Positions 40,188 through 47,519 of a stretch of 64,000 bases of DNA are shown here, piece after piece. Positions within the stretch are counted from its first letter, which is position 1, and the number at the start of each line of letters is the position of its first letter. Position numbers and translations under genes: made by a program. Source of the stretch: Streptomyces sp. NBC_00237 (GTDB taxonomy: Bacteria; Actinomycetota; Actinomycetes; Streptomycetales; Streptomycetaceae). The notes beneath the pieces were generated by a model. It was not told where the DNA came from, did no database searches, and saw nothing but the letters and a program-made list of their open reading frames with translations. Location: NCBI RefSeq assembly GCF_026342435.1, contig NZ_JAPEMT010000001.1:248001-312000 (forward strand), in the 5' to 3' direction.

Positions 40188-40798
40188 GGCAGGGGATCAT
40201 CCAACTGTTCGAGGAGTACGGTTTCGAAGTCGTCGCCGCCGTCGACAACGGCACGGACCTCGCCGCCGCGCTCGCCGAGCACCGCCCCGACGTGGCCGTC
40301 GTCGACGTACGGCTTCCGCCCACCTTCACCACCGAGGGCCTCCAGGCCGCCCTGCGGGCCCGCCGCGAGCAGCCAGGGCTGCCGATCCTCGTCCTCTCCC
40401 AGCACGTCGAGCAGATGTACGCCCGTGAGTTGCTGGCCGACGGCACCGGTGGCATCGGCTACCTGCTGAAGGACAGCGTCCTGGACGACGAGCAGTTCAT
40501 CGACTCCGTACGACGGGTCGCGGCCGGAGGCACGGCCATGGACCCGGCCGTCGTCGCCCAGCTGATGACGAGCCACGCCCGGGACGAACCGCTCGCCGCG
40601 CTCAGCGCGCGCGAGCAGGAGGTGCTGGCGCTGATGGCCGAGGGCTGCTCGAACATGGCGATCGCCCAGCGGCTCACCGTCACCGAGGGCGCCGCGGCGA
40701 AGCACATCTCCAGCATCTTCAGCAAGCTCCTGCTGCCCGCGTCGAGCGACAGCAACCGCCGGGTGCTCGCGGTGCTGGCCTATCTCAACAACGCCTGA
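40151..40798 (+). CDS. LuxR-family response regulator (NarL type)
   Basis: Cytoplasmic regulator of 215 residues. The receiver domain has the acidic pair E7/D8, the phosphoacceptor D52 in VAVVDVRLPP and K107 in GYLLKDS. The C-terminal LuxR helix-turn-helix reads LSAREQEVLALMAEGCSNMAIAQ followed by RLTVTEGAAAKHISSIFSKL. The GTG start at 40151 lies inside the kinase gene and has GGAG five nucleotides upstream, so translation is coupled. It may bind the palindrome at 35362-35383. It is less likely to be the reader of the CTAGGGG heptads, which are direct rather than inverted repeats. Confidence 0.93.
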   Translation: MRVVLAEDLFLLRQGIIQLFEEYGFEVVAAVDNGTDLAAALAEHRPDVAVVDVRLPPTFTTEGLQAALRARREQPGLPILVLSQHVEQMYARELLADGTGGIGYLLKDSVLDDEQFIDSVRRVAAGGTAMDPAVVAQLMTSHARDEPLAALSAREQEVLALMAEGCSNMAIAQRLTVTEGAAAKHISSIFSKLLLPASSDSNRRVLAVLAYLNNA

Positions 40799-40806
40799 GC
40801 GGGCCG

Positions 40807-40852
40807 GTTGGGGCGGATAGGGGTGGCCGTCGGGCCGTACGCGCGTGAGACT
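40807..40852 (+). promoter_or_regulatory. Cluster-type activated promoter of the type II thioesterase gene
   Basis: Heptads GTTGGGG (40807-40813) and ATAGGGG (40817-40823) with CGG spacer, then 23 bp to GAGACT (40847-40852). This is the weakest match of the five, but the 46-bp span and the CGG spacer equal those of the starter-operon promoter. Confidence 0.45.
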
Positions 40853-40912
40853 GCCGGGGTGGGCCCCGAGCCCTTCGCCGCGTACCACCCTCTGGAAGGA
40901 ACCGTCCGTCCC

Positions 40913-41668
40913 ATGACCACGATCGCCGAGCAGGACCGCCTCTGGATCCGCCGCTACCACCCCCGGCCCGACGCGGCGGTCAGGCTGGTCTGCCTGCCGC
41001 ACGCGGGGGGCTCGGCGACCTTCTACCGTCCGGTCTCGGCGGGCCTGCCCGCCTCCGTGGACGTACTGGCCCTCCAGTACCCGGGCCGCCAGGACCGCCG
41101 CAACGAGCCGTTCGCGGAGAACATCGCCGAGCTGGCCGACCGGGTGACCTCCGTACTGCTGCCCTGGGCGGACCGGCCGCTGGTCCTCTTCGGCCACAGC
41201 ATGGGCGCCACCCTCGGCTTCGAGGTGGCCCGCAGGCTGGAGAGCGACCACGGGGTCGTGCTGCGGGCGCTGGTCGTCTCGGCCCGCCGGGCCCCCTCCT
41301 GCCACCGGAACGAGTCGTTCCATCTGCGGGACGACGACGGACTCGTCGCGGAGATGCGCGAGTTGAGCGGTACGGAGGCGGCGATCCTCGAAGACGAGGA
41401 GCTGGTCCGGATGGCGCTGCCCGCGATCCGCGCGGACTACCGCATCGCCGAGACGTACGTCTGGGAACCGGGCCCGAACCTGCGGTGCCCGGTCGTCGGG
41501 TTGACCGCCGACGACGACCCCAAGGTGACCGTGGAGGAGGCCCGCGCCTGGGGACGCCACACGGACGGTCCTTTCGCGTTCCACGAGTTCACGGGCGGGC
41601 ACTTCTACCTGACGACCAGTCAGCGGCAGGTGCTGGACCTGCTGGCCGAGGCCGCCGGAGTGTCCTAG
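40913..41668 (+). CDS. Type II thioesterase (PKS editing)
   Basis: Alpha/beta hydrolase of 251 residues, the usual size for stand-alone thioesterases that clear stalled or wrongly primed acyl chains from PKS carrier domains. Key motifs: oxyanion region CLPHAGGSATFYRP, nucleophile in GHSMGA, Asp in LTADDDPKV, and catalytic His in FTGGHFYL. ATG 40913 is preceded by GGAAGGA at a slightly long 12-nt spacing; earlier in-frame starts would add an unconserved N-terminus. It has its own cluster-type promoter. The stop codon TAG lies inside the CTAG at the left end of the adjacent miniature transposon, so the insertion is flush with the end of the gene. Confidence 0.92.
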   Translation: MTTIAEQDRLWIRRYHPRPDAAVRLVCLPHAGGSATFYRPVSAGLPASVDVLALQYPGRQDRRNEPFAENIAELADRVTSVLLPWADRPLVLFGHSMGATLGFEVARRLESDHGVVLRALVVSARRAPSCHRNESFHLRDDDGLVAEMRELSGTEAAILEDEELVRMALPAIRADYRIAETYVWEPGPNLRCPVVGLTADDDPKVTVEEARAWGRHTDGPFAFHEFTGGHFYLTTSQRQVLDLLAEAAGVS

Positions 41669-41925
41669 GGCCTGTCCGGCGGATCTTGTCGCGGTCGTGT
41701 GCCCTGGCACGCGCTCCCCCAAGGTCTTAAGGACCAGGGGGGACCCCCTCCCGCGTTGTCGTCAATCGCCGACGCTCCGCGTCGTCTCCATCCTCCGCCT
41801 TGCAGCTGCACGCTTCCCCAAGCTCTCGGCTTCGCTCGACCAGGGGAGACCCCATCGACCCCGCTCGGCGGTATCGAGAAGTCGCAGGTCACTCCATGCG
41901 ACCTGATCCGCCGGACAGGCCCTAG
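41665..41925. mobile_element. 261-bp MITE with perfect 21-bp terminal inverted repeats
   Basis: The ends 41665-41685 and 41905-41925 are exact reverse complements, beginning CTAGGGCCTGTCCGGC. The outer CTAG is a palindrome and probably the target duplication, as for IS5-group transposases, leaving 17-18 bp of true terminal repeat. No transposase is encoded. Inside are two related hairpin-forming segments (about 41712-41749 and 41811-41853) with CCCCAAG...ACCAGGGG. It sits between the thioesterase stop and the ferredoxin-side terminator and disrupts no gene. Confidence 0.85.
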
Positions 41926-41928
41926 CGC

Positions 41929-41960
41929 CACTGCGCCCGGAGTGAAGTCCGGGCGCAGTG
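41929..41960. terminator. Bidirectional hairpin between thioesterase and ferredoxin genes
   Basis: Perfect 13-bp stem (arms 41929-41941 and 41948-41960) with GTGAAG loop, placed between convergent genes. No T-run. Confidence 0.7.
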
Positions 41961-41968
41961 CGGGTTGT

Positions 41969-42157
41969 TCAGCCGTGCACCTGGATGGAACTCGACGGGC
42001 ACAGGTCGACGGCCTGCATGAGCTCCGCGCGGTCGCCCTCTTCCGGCTCCCGCAGGACGACGACGAGACCGTCGTCGTCCTGGTCGAAGAGGTCCGGGCT
42101 GAGCATCGCGCACTGGCCGGCGCCCACGCACTGCTCGCGCTCCGTGGTGATCCGCAT
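41969..42157 (-). CDS. [3Fe-4S] ferredoxin for the P450s
   Basis: Peptide of 62 residues that should pass single electrons to the two P450s. C10, C16 and C53 (EQCVGAGQCAML and DLCPSSS) match the three-cysteine pattern of Streptomyces ferredoxins that carry one 3Fe-4S cluster; the fourth cysteine of 4Fe-4S types is replaced within VGAG. It is rich in Asp and Glu, as usual for P450 partners. It lies 26 nt downstream of the second P450 gene, in the same operon. No ferredoxin reductase is in the window, so a housekeeping enzyme is likely to serve. Confidence 0.93.
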   Translation of the reverse strand: MRITTEREQCVGAGQCAMLSPDLFDQDDDGLVVVLREPEEGDRAELMQAVDLCPSSSIQVHG

Positions 42158-42183
42158 GAGAGGCACTCCTCGGGTGTCGGCCG

Positions 42184-43419
42184 TCACCACGTGACGGGGA
42201 GTTCGTAGACGCCGTACACCATGGCGTCGTCCTTGAACCGCAGCTCGTCCGCACCGACGGCGAGCTTCAGGCCGGGGATGCGGCGCAGCAGCGTGCCGTA
42301 GACGGCCTCCAGCTCCACCCGGGCCAGGTTCGCGCCGATGCACTGGTGGATGCCGTAGCCGAAGGCGAGGTGGCTGCGGGCCTCCGCGCGGTGGATGTCG
42401 AGCGTGCCGGGGTCCTCGAAGACCGACTCGTCGTGGTTGGCGGCGTTGTTGAGGGCGAGGATGCCCTCGCCGGCGCGGATGGTGACCCCGCCGATCTCGA
42501 TGTCCGCCACCGCGACGCGGGCGGTGCCGGAGTCGGAGATGGAGAAGACCCGGAGCAGCTCCTCGATGGCGTTGGGCAGGAGAGCCGGGTCCCTCTGCAG
42601 CTCGGCCGTCAGCTCGGGGTTGCTGAGCAGGGCCAGCACACCCAGGGCGATCATGTTGGCCGTGGTCTCGTGGCCGCCGACCAGCATCAGCCGTGCCATG
42701 GTCACCACGTCGGCGTGGTCGGCGACCTGCTCGGTCGCGTTCTTCTCCAGGAAGCGGCTGATGAGGTCGTCGCCCGGCTCGTTCTCCTTGAGGGTGACGA
42801 GCTCGTCCAGATACATGTCCAGGGCCTGCACCGCGGCGCCGTACTCCTGCGGGCTCAGGTCGTGGTTCATCATCGCCGCCGACCACTTCTCGAACCGGTC
42901 GTGGTCCTCGTACGGCACGCCGAGCAGTTCGCAGATCACCAGGGAGGGCACCGGCAGGGCGAGGGCGGTGACCAGGTCGACCGGGCCGCCCTGCTCCAGC
43001 ATCGCGTCGATGTGCTCGTCGACGATCTTCTGGATGTCCGGGCGCATCTCCCTGACCCGTCGCGCGGTGAACTCCGGGATGAGCATGCGCCGTTGGGCGG
43101 TGTGCTCCGGCGGGTCCATCGACAGCATCATCAGCCGCACCTGCGCCAGCATCTCCTCGGGGATGTGGAACTGGTGCGGGTAGCCGGGCAGCTTCAGGTT
43201 GGAGCTGGCGCGGCTGTCGCCGAGCACGCTGCGGACGTCCGCGTGCTGGGTGACGAGCCAGGTCGGCTTGCCGTTCACCTTGAGCGAGGCGCGCGAGACG
43301 GGCTCGTTCTTCCGCAGGCCGGCGTACTCGGCCGGCTCGCTGAACGGGCAGGTGCGGCGCATCGGGAACTGCGGAAGCGGCGAACCCTCCCCGGGCGCGG
43401 CGTCGGTGGACTGGGTCAT
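42184..43419 (-). CDS. Cytochrome P450 (CYP105-like), promoter-distal copy
   Basis: Monooxygenase of 411 residues, probably hydroxylating or epoxidising the macrolactam after release. Motifs: I-helix oxygen-activation GGHETTANM, K-helix ExxR in EELLRVF, and heme loop FGYGIHQCIG with the cysteine ligand. The N-terminus reads FPMRRTCPFSEPAEYAGLR, typical of class I bacterial P450s. AAAGG about seven nucleotides before ATG 43419 supports the start. It shares extended identity with the upstream P450 (for example SSNLKLPGYP against SANLKLPGYP, and both end YELPVTW), so the two are probably duplicates that have diverged. The I-helix differs (VGGHETT against VTGHETT). Confidence 0.95.
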   Translation of the reverse strand: MTQSTDAAPGEGSPLPQFPMRRTCPFSEPAEYAGLRKNEPVSRASLKVNGKPTWLVTQHADVRSVLGDSRASSNLKLPGYPHQFHIPEEMLAQVRLMMLSMDPPEHTAQRRMLIPEFTARRVREMRPDIQKIVDEHIDAMLEQGGPVDLVTALALPVPSLVICELLGVPYEDHDRFEKWSAAMMNHDLSPQEYGAAVQALDMYLDELVTLKENEPGDDLISRFLEKNATEQVADHADVVTMARLMLVGGHETTANMIALGVLALLSNPELTAELQRDPALLPNAIEELLRVFSISDSGTARVAVADIEIGGVTIRAGEGILALNNAANHDESVFEDPGTLDIHRAEARSHLAFGYGIHQCIGANLARVELEAVYGTLLRRIPGLKLAVGADELRFKDDAMVYGVYELPVTW

Positions 43420-43474
43420 GACTGCCTTTCGGACGGTGGCATGAGCGGGCGGCGGTGGGGTGCGGGGTCCGCCG

Positions 43475-44707
43475 TCACCAGGTGACGGGCAGCTCGTACA
43501 GGCCGTAGACGATGGCGTCGTCCTTGAAGCGCAGCTCGTCGACCGGGGCGGCCAGGCGCAGCGTCGGAATGCGGCGCAGGAGCGTCGTGTAGACGACGTC
43601 GAGCTCCATGCGTGCGAGGTTCTGGCCGATGCACTGGTGGACGCCGTAGCCGAACGCCAGGTGGCTGCGGGCCTCGCGGCGCACGTCGAGCCGGTCGGGG
43701 TCGGGGAAGACCCGCTCGTCGTGGTTGGCGGCGTTGTTCAGCGGCAGGATGCCCTCGCCGGCCTTGATGGTGACGTCGCCCAGCTCGATGTCCTGGAGGG
43801 CGACCCGCGCGGTGCCCGCGTCGGAGATGGAGAAGAAGCGCAGCAACTCGTCCACGGCCCTCGGCACCAGTTCCGGTTCCGCGCGCAGGGTGTCGAGCTG
43901 ATCGGGGTGTTCGAGGAGGGCCATCATGCCGAGCGCGATCATGTTGGCGGTGGTCTCGTGGCCGGTGACCAGCATCAGCCTGGCCATGCTCACGATGTCG
44001 GAGTGCGTGACCGCGGGCGTCTCCCGGTTGAACGCGATCAGCCGGCTGATCATGTCGTCGCCTGGCTCGCTCTCCTTGGCGGTGACCAGCCCGTCCACGT
44101 ACCGGTCGAGCTCGTAGTGCGCGCGCCCCCGGTCCTCGTCGCTGATGTCGTGGTTCATGATCGCCCACGCCCACTCCTCGAACCGGCCGTGGTCCTCGTA
44201 GGGAACACCCAGCAGTTCGCAGATGACGTACGACGGCACCGGCAGCGCCAGTTCGGTGACCAGGTCGACGGGTGACTCGGCGCCCTTGGCGAGCATCCGG
44301 TCGATCTGCTCGTCCACGATCTGCTGTACCCGCCCGCGCAGCTCGCGCATCCGGCGGACGCTGAACTCCGGTGCCAGCATGCGGCGTTGCACCGTGTGGT
44401 CGGGCGGGTCCATGGAGAGGAAGGTCAGCGGCACCGCCTGGAGCATCTCCTCCGGCACCGGCACCTGAAGGGGGTAGCCGGGGAGCTTGAGGTTCGCGCT
44501 GACCCGCTCGTCGCCGAGCAGCTTCTTGTACAGGTCGTGCCGGGTGACGAGCCAGGCGGGCTTGCCGTTGACCTTCAGCTGGGCGCGGGAGACCGGCTCG
44601 GTCTCGCGGAGTTCGGCGTATTCAGCGGGCGGGCTGAAGGGGCAGGCGCGCCGCATGGGGAAATCCGGCAGCGCGGCCCCGTCGGCCTGTTCGGCAGGTG
44701 CAGTCAT
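43475..44707 (-). CDS. Cytochrome P450 (CYP105-like), promoter-proximal copy
   Basis: Second monooxygenase of the pair, 410 residues. Motifs: I-helix VTGHETTANM, K-helix DELLRFF, heme loop FGYGVHQCIG with cysteine ligand. Two adjacent ATG codons (44710 and 44707) are possible starts; 44707 is preferred because GAGG then lies five nucleotides upstream rather than two. It is first in a P450-P450-ferredoxin operon reading away from the starter-unit operon. Its promoter carries the CTAGGGG double heptad, so oxidation should be switched on together with chain building. Two P450s predict two late oxidations, or one two-step oxidation; the sites cannot be deduced. Confidence 0.95.
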   Translation of the reverse strand: MTAPAEQADGAALPDFPMRRACPFSPPAEYAELRETEPVSRAQLKVNGKPAWLVTRHDLYKKLLGDERVSANLKLPGYPLQVPVPEEMLQAVPLTFLSMDPPDHTVQRRMLAPEFSVRRMRELRGRVQQIVDEQIDRMLAKGAESPVDLVTELALPVPSYVICELLGVPYEDHGRFEEWAWAIMNHDISDEDRGRAHYELDRYVDGLVTAKESEPGDDMISRLIAFNRETPAVTHSDIVSMARLMLVTGHETTANMIALGMMALLEHPDQLDTLRAEPELVPRAVDELLRFFSISDAGTARVALQDIELGDVTIKAGEGILPLNNAANHDERVFPDPDRLDVRREARSHLAFGYGVHQCIGQNLARMELDVVYTTLLRRIPTLRLAAPVDELRFKDDAIVYGLYELPVTW

Positions 44708-44799
44708 CATGTCCTCTTCGCGCGGGAGGGTAACGGGAGCGCCGGCCTCGGAACGGGTCCGGTGCGGTGCCCGTCGGGGGCGCTGTCGGCGTCCACCGC

Positions 44800-44846
44800 A
44801 CGCTAGACAGCGGTCTTCCGGGCCTCCAACCCCTAGGTGCCCCTAG
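44800..44846 (-). promoter_or_regulatory. Cluster-type activated promoter of the P450-ferredoxin operon
   Basis: Read on the minus strand: CTAGGGG, three bases, CTAGGGG (44846 to 44830), immediately followed by TTGGAG (44829-44824), 18 bp, and TAGCGT (44805-44800). Both heptads are perfect and the -35 is recognisable. The leader to the P450 start is about 85 nt. Confidence 0.75.
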
Positions 44847-45036
44847 GAGACGAAGAGTGGCGGGGGGCACCCTCGGGCCTGGTCCGGGGTGTGCGGCGGG
44901 GGGCGGCGGGTACTGCGGAACCGTACGGTCCGGGGCGCGTCAGAGGTCGGGGGCGACCGTGACGACCGTCACCTCCGGCCCCTGTTCACCCGTCTGTGCA
45001 GGGTGAATGGCCACCCCAGATGGCTGCCTGTACCAC
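44847..45036. other. Core of the divergent intergenic region
   Basis: Lies between the two divergent double-heptad promoters. There is no open frame with a plausible start. Contains GTGACGACCGTCAC (around 44957), a short imperfect palindrome of unknown relevance. Confidence 0.4.
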
Positions 45037-45082
45037 CTAGGGGCGGCTAGGGGTCTGGTGACGGGACGGGTCCGGTTAGCGT
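45037..45082 (+). promoter_or_regulatory. Cluster-type activated promoter of the starter-unit operon
   Basis: CTAGGGGCGGCTAGGGG (45037-45053) is a perfect double heptad with 10-bp periodicity, followed 23 bp later by TAGCGT (45077-45082), the same -10 as the divergent P450 promoter. No consensus -35. The predicted leader is about 125 nt. Confidence 0.75.
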
Positions 45083-45214
45083 CGGCAGCGGACCACAGGA
45101 GACGAGCGGTACGGCGCAGGTACGGAGCGCCCGCCGCTTTGGCCCTCCTGGTCCCGGCCGGTGCCCTTGCCCCCCGGCCGGTGCCGCGTTCGCAGCCGAG
45201 CAGAGGAGATCAGC

Positions 45215-46111
45215 GTGTCCCCGGATCCCAGCGCGAAGGGCACTGTTCCCTTCGGGGAGTACCGGACCTGGTACCGGGTGACCGGTGAACTCGGCGCGGG
45301 ACGGCCGGCGGTCGTCGCCGTGCACGGGGGCCCCGGCAGCACCCACGACTACCTGCTCCCGCTGGCCCGCCTCGCCGACGACGGCTGGCCCGTCGTCCAC
45401 TACGACCAGCTGGGCAACGGCGGATCGACCCACCTGCCCGACAAGGACGCCGGGTTCTGGACCGTCGATCTGTTCCTCGACGAACTGGCCAACCTGCTGG
45501 AGAAGCTGGGCATCTCCGACGACTACGTGCTGTTCGGCCAGTCCTGGGGCGGACCGCTGTGCGCCACGCACGCCATGGACGCCCCGCCCGGGCTGCGCGG
45601 ACTGGTCGTCGCCAACGCCCCGGCGTCGTACCCGATCTGGCTGGCGGAAATGGCACGACTGCGCGCCGAACTCCCTCCGGAGGTCGACGCGACGCTGCGT
45701 CGGCACGAGGCGGCCAAGACCTTCGACAGCCCGGAGTACCACGCCGCCATGCGCGTCTTCTACGACCGCCATGTGTGCCGCGTGACGCCCTGGCCCCGCG
45801 ACTTCCTCTCCTCCTTCATGGAGATCTACAACGACCCGACCGTCTACTACGCGATGAACGGGCCCACCGAGTTCCACGTCATCGGGTCCCTCAAGGACTG
45901 GTCGATCGTCGACGGACTGCACCGCGTCGACACCCCCACCCTGCTGATCAGCGGCCGCCACGACGAGGCCACCCCGGCCGTCGTCCAGCCGTACCAGGAC
46001 CACATTCCCGGCGCGCGCTGGGAGATCTTCGAGGAGTCGAGCCACCTTCCCCACCTGGAGGAGCCCGAGCGGTTCCGCCAGGTGATGAACGACTTCCTGA
46101 AGAGCCTCTGA
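45215..46111 (+). CDS. Proline iminopeptidase-like aminopeptidase (VinJ-like), removes the protecting amino acid
   Basis: Alpha/beta hydrolase of peptidase family S33, 298 residues. Oxyanion-hole motif HGGPGSTHDY, nucleophile in FGQSWGG, Asp in LISGRHDEA and His in SSHLPHLEEP. In vicenistatin biosynthesis the homologous VinJ clips an N-terminal alanine from the extended polyketide so that the free amine can close the macrolactam ring; the gene set here implies the same step. GTG 45215 has a perfect GAGGAG six nucleotides upstream. It is the first gene of the starter operon. The identity of the removed residue (alanine in vicenistatin) cannot be read from this sequence. Confidence 0.85.
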   Translation: MSPDPSAKGTVPFGEYRTWYRVTGELGAGRPAVVAVHGGPGSTHDYLLPLARLADDGWPVVHYDQLGNGGSTHLPDKDAGFWTVDLFLDELANLLEKLGISDDYVLFGQSWGGPLCATHAMDAPPGLRGLVVANAPASYPIWLAEMARLRAELPPEVDATLRRHEAAKTFDSPEYHAAMRVFYDRHVCRVTPWPRDFLSSFMEIYNDPTVYYAMNGPTEFHVIGSLKDWSIVDGLHRVDTPTLLISGRHDEATPAVVQPYQDHIPGARWEIFEESSHLPHLEEPERFRQVMNDFLKSL

Positions 46112-46119
46112 CACCTTCT

Positions 46120-46170
46120 CTGACGCATCGTCACAAACCCCTGACGCACCGTCACAAGCCTCTGACGCAC
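46120..46170 (+). repeat. 21-bp direct repeats between the peptidase and acyltransferase genes
   Basis: Two full copies of a 21-bp unit starting CTGACGCA(T/C)CGTCACAA (46120-46140, 46141-46161) and a third partial copy. The period equals two helical turns. Each unit contains the imperfect inverted pair TGACG/CGTCA. A second short duplication (TGTCCGCGCGCG, from about 46214) follows. The role is unknown: operator, or leftover of slippage. Confidence 0.7.
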
Positions 46171-46294
46171 AGCTTCTTACGACGCCCCGGAAGCGATGAC
46201 GCCGGAGCGCCACTGTCCGCGCGCGTGCGGAAGCTGTCCGCGCGCGCGGAGGCCCACGCATCCGACCACCAAGAAAGGGGACGGGGATCCCGCC

Positions 46295-47230
46295 ATGGCA
46301 TTCGACACCGCTCTTGTCTTCCCCGGCATGGGACCCGTCCCGTTCGCCGACGTGGGCAGGTTCATGGTCGCCAACCCCCATGCCCGTGAGCTGGTCGCCG
46401 TAGCCGACGAGGCACTCGGCTACTCGCTCGTCGACGCCTTCAGGCTCTCCGACGGCGACTACTCCGAGGCCGCCCAGGTCGCGTTCCTCGTGAACTGTCT
46501 GGCCTGCGCCCACTGGGCGCGCGACCACCTCGACGTGGAACCCGACATCGTCACCGGTCCCAGCTTCGGCGAGAAGGCGGCCCTCGCCTACACCGGCGCC
46601 CTGGACCTGGCCGACGCGGTCCGGCTGACCGCCGAGATCGCCCGCTGCCTGGAGGAGTACTTCGCCGAGGAGCACCGGTCCATCGTCACCCTGTCCTTCG
46701 TCCGCGCCCCGCGCGAAGGGCTCGACGCGATCCTCGCCGAACTCGACGAGGCCGGGGAGTGGCACGAGATCTCCTGCCACATCGACGACGGCTTCTACAT
46801 GATCTCGCTGTCCGAGGACCGCGTGGAGTGGATGGAACAGCGGCTGCGCGCCGTCGGCAGCCTGCCGCTGTACACCATGCGGCCGCCCATGCACGCCTCG
46901 GCGTTCCGGTCGCTGCGCGACAAGGCGGAGCGCGAGGTGGTCTCCCGCTACTCCTTCGCCGATCCCAAGCTGCCGGTGGTCGCCGACCAGGACGGCACGC
47001 TGCTGCACACCGGCGAGGAACTGCGCACCATGCTGCTCGACGGCTTCGACCACCCGATGAAGTGGCCGAGCGTCACCACGGCCCTCAAGGACGTGGGCGT
47101 CAGCCGTCTGTGCGTCGCCGGGCCCGACAGCCTCTTCGGCAGGGTGCCCTGCACGATCCGCAACTTCGACGTCGTCGCCGCACAGCCGCGGCTGGCGATG
47201 ATTCCGCGGCGCCGCCCGCGCGCCGTCTGA
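46295..47230 (+). CDS. Discrete acyltransferase (VinK-like) moving the aminoacyl starter between ACPs
   Basis: Malonyltransferase-fold protein of 311 residues. The nucleophile motif is GPSFGE (S90) instead of GHSxGE, so the usual His beside the serine is Pro; the region equivalent to HAFH reads MHASAF. Such changes suit an enzyme that takes an ACP-bound aminoacyl group rather than malonyl-CoA. In vicenistatin, VinK carries the alanyl-3-aminoisobutyryl group from VinL to the PKS loading ACP; both carrier partners are present here (47255 and 53658). ATG 46295 has GGGGA about seven nucleotides upstream, and earlier in-frame codons lie in repetitive non-conserved DNA. Confidence 0.85.
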   Translation: MAFDTALVFPGMGPVPFADVGRFMVANPHARELVAVADEALGYSLVDAFRLSDGDYSEAAQVAFLVNCLACAHWARDHLDVEPDIVTGPSFGEKAALAYTGALDLADAVRLTAEIARCLEEYFAEEHRSIVTLSFVRAPREGLDAILAELDEAGEWHEISCHIDDGFYMISLSEDRVEWMEQRLRAVGSLPLYTMRPPMHASAFRSLRDKAEREVVSRYSFADPKLPVVADQDGTLLHTGEELRTMLLDGFDHPMKWPSVTTALKDVGVSRLCVAGPDSLFGRVPCTIRNFDVVAAQPRLAMIPRRRPRAV

Positions 47231-47254
47231 TCCGTTCTTCCGTTGGAGGCTCCC

Positions 47255-47506
47255 ATGTGGGACGACCAGTTCGAACAGCTCATCCGCTCCTTCCTGCCGT
47301 TCCTGCCGCCGCAGGAGGAGCTGACGCCGGACGCCGACCTGCTCGACCTCGGCCTGGACTCGCTCGGCACCGTTCAGCTCCTGGGCACCCTGGAGGAGGT
47401 CTACCAGGTCCGCTTCCTCGACAGCGCGCTGACCATGGACACCTTCCGTACCGGCCGTGTCCTGTGGGACACCGTGCAGAGCATGCTGCACAGCACCGCG
47501 AGCTGA
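47255..47506 (+). CDS. Discrete acyl carrier protein for the starter unit (VinL-like)
   Basis: ACP of 83 residues. The phosphopantetheine site is S36 in DLGLDSLGTVQ. Acidic helices (EELTPDADLLDLG and LEEVYQVRF) are typical of stand-alone carriers. It should hold 3-methylaspartate, then 3-aminoisobutyrate, then the capped dipeptide while adenylating enzymes, decarboxylase and acyltransferase act in turn. ATG 47255 has TTGGAGG five nucleotides upstream, a strong site. The adenylation gene begins 13 nt after its stop. Confidence 0.92.
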   Translation: MWDDQFEQLIRSFLPFLPPQEELTPDADLLDLGLDSLGTVQLLGTLEEVYQVRFLDSALTMDTFRTGRVLWDTVQSMLHSTAS

Positions 47507-47519
47507 CGGGGCGGTCACC

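Noticed and set aside
41665..41671. CTAGGGC as a sixth regulator heptad
   Set aside because: It is the end of the MITE terminal repeat, has no partner heptad 10 bp away, and no downstream -10 box or gene.
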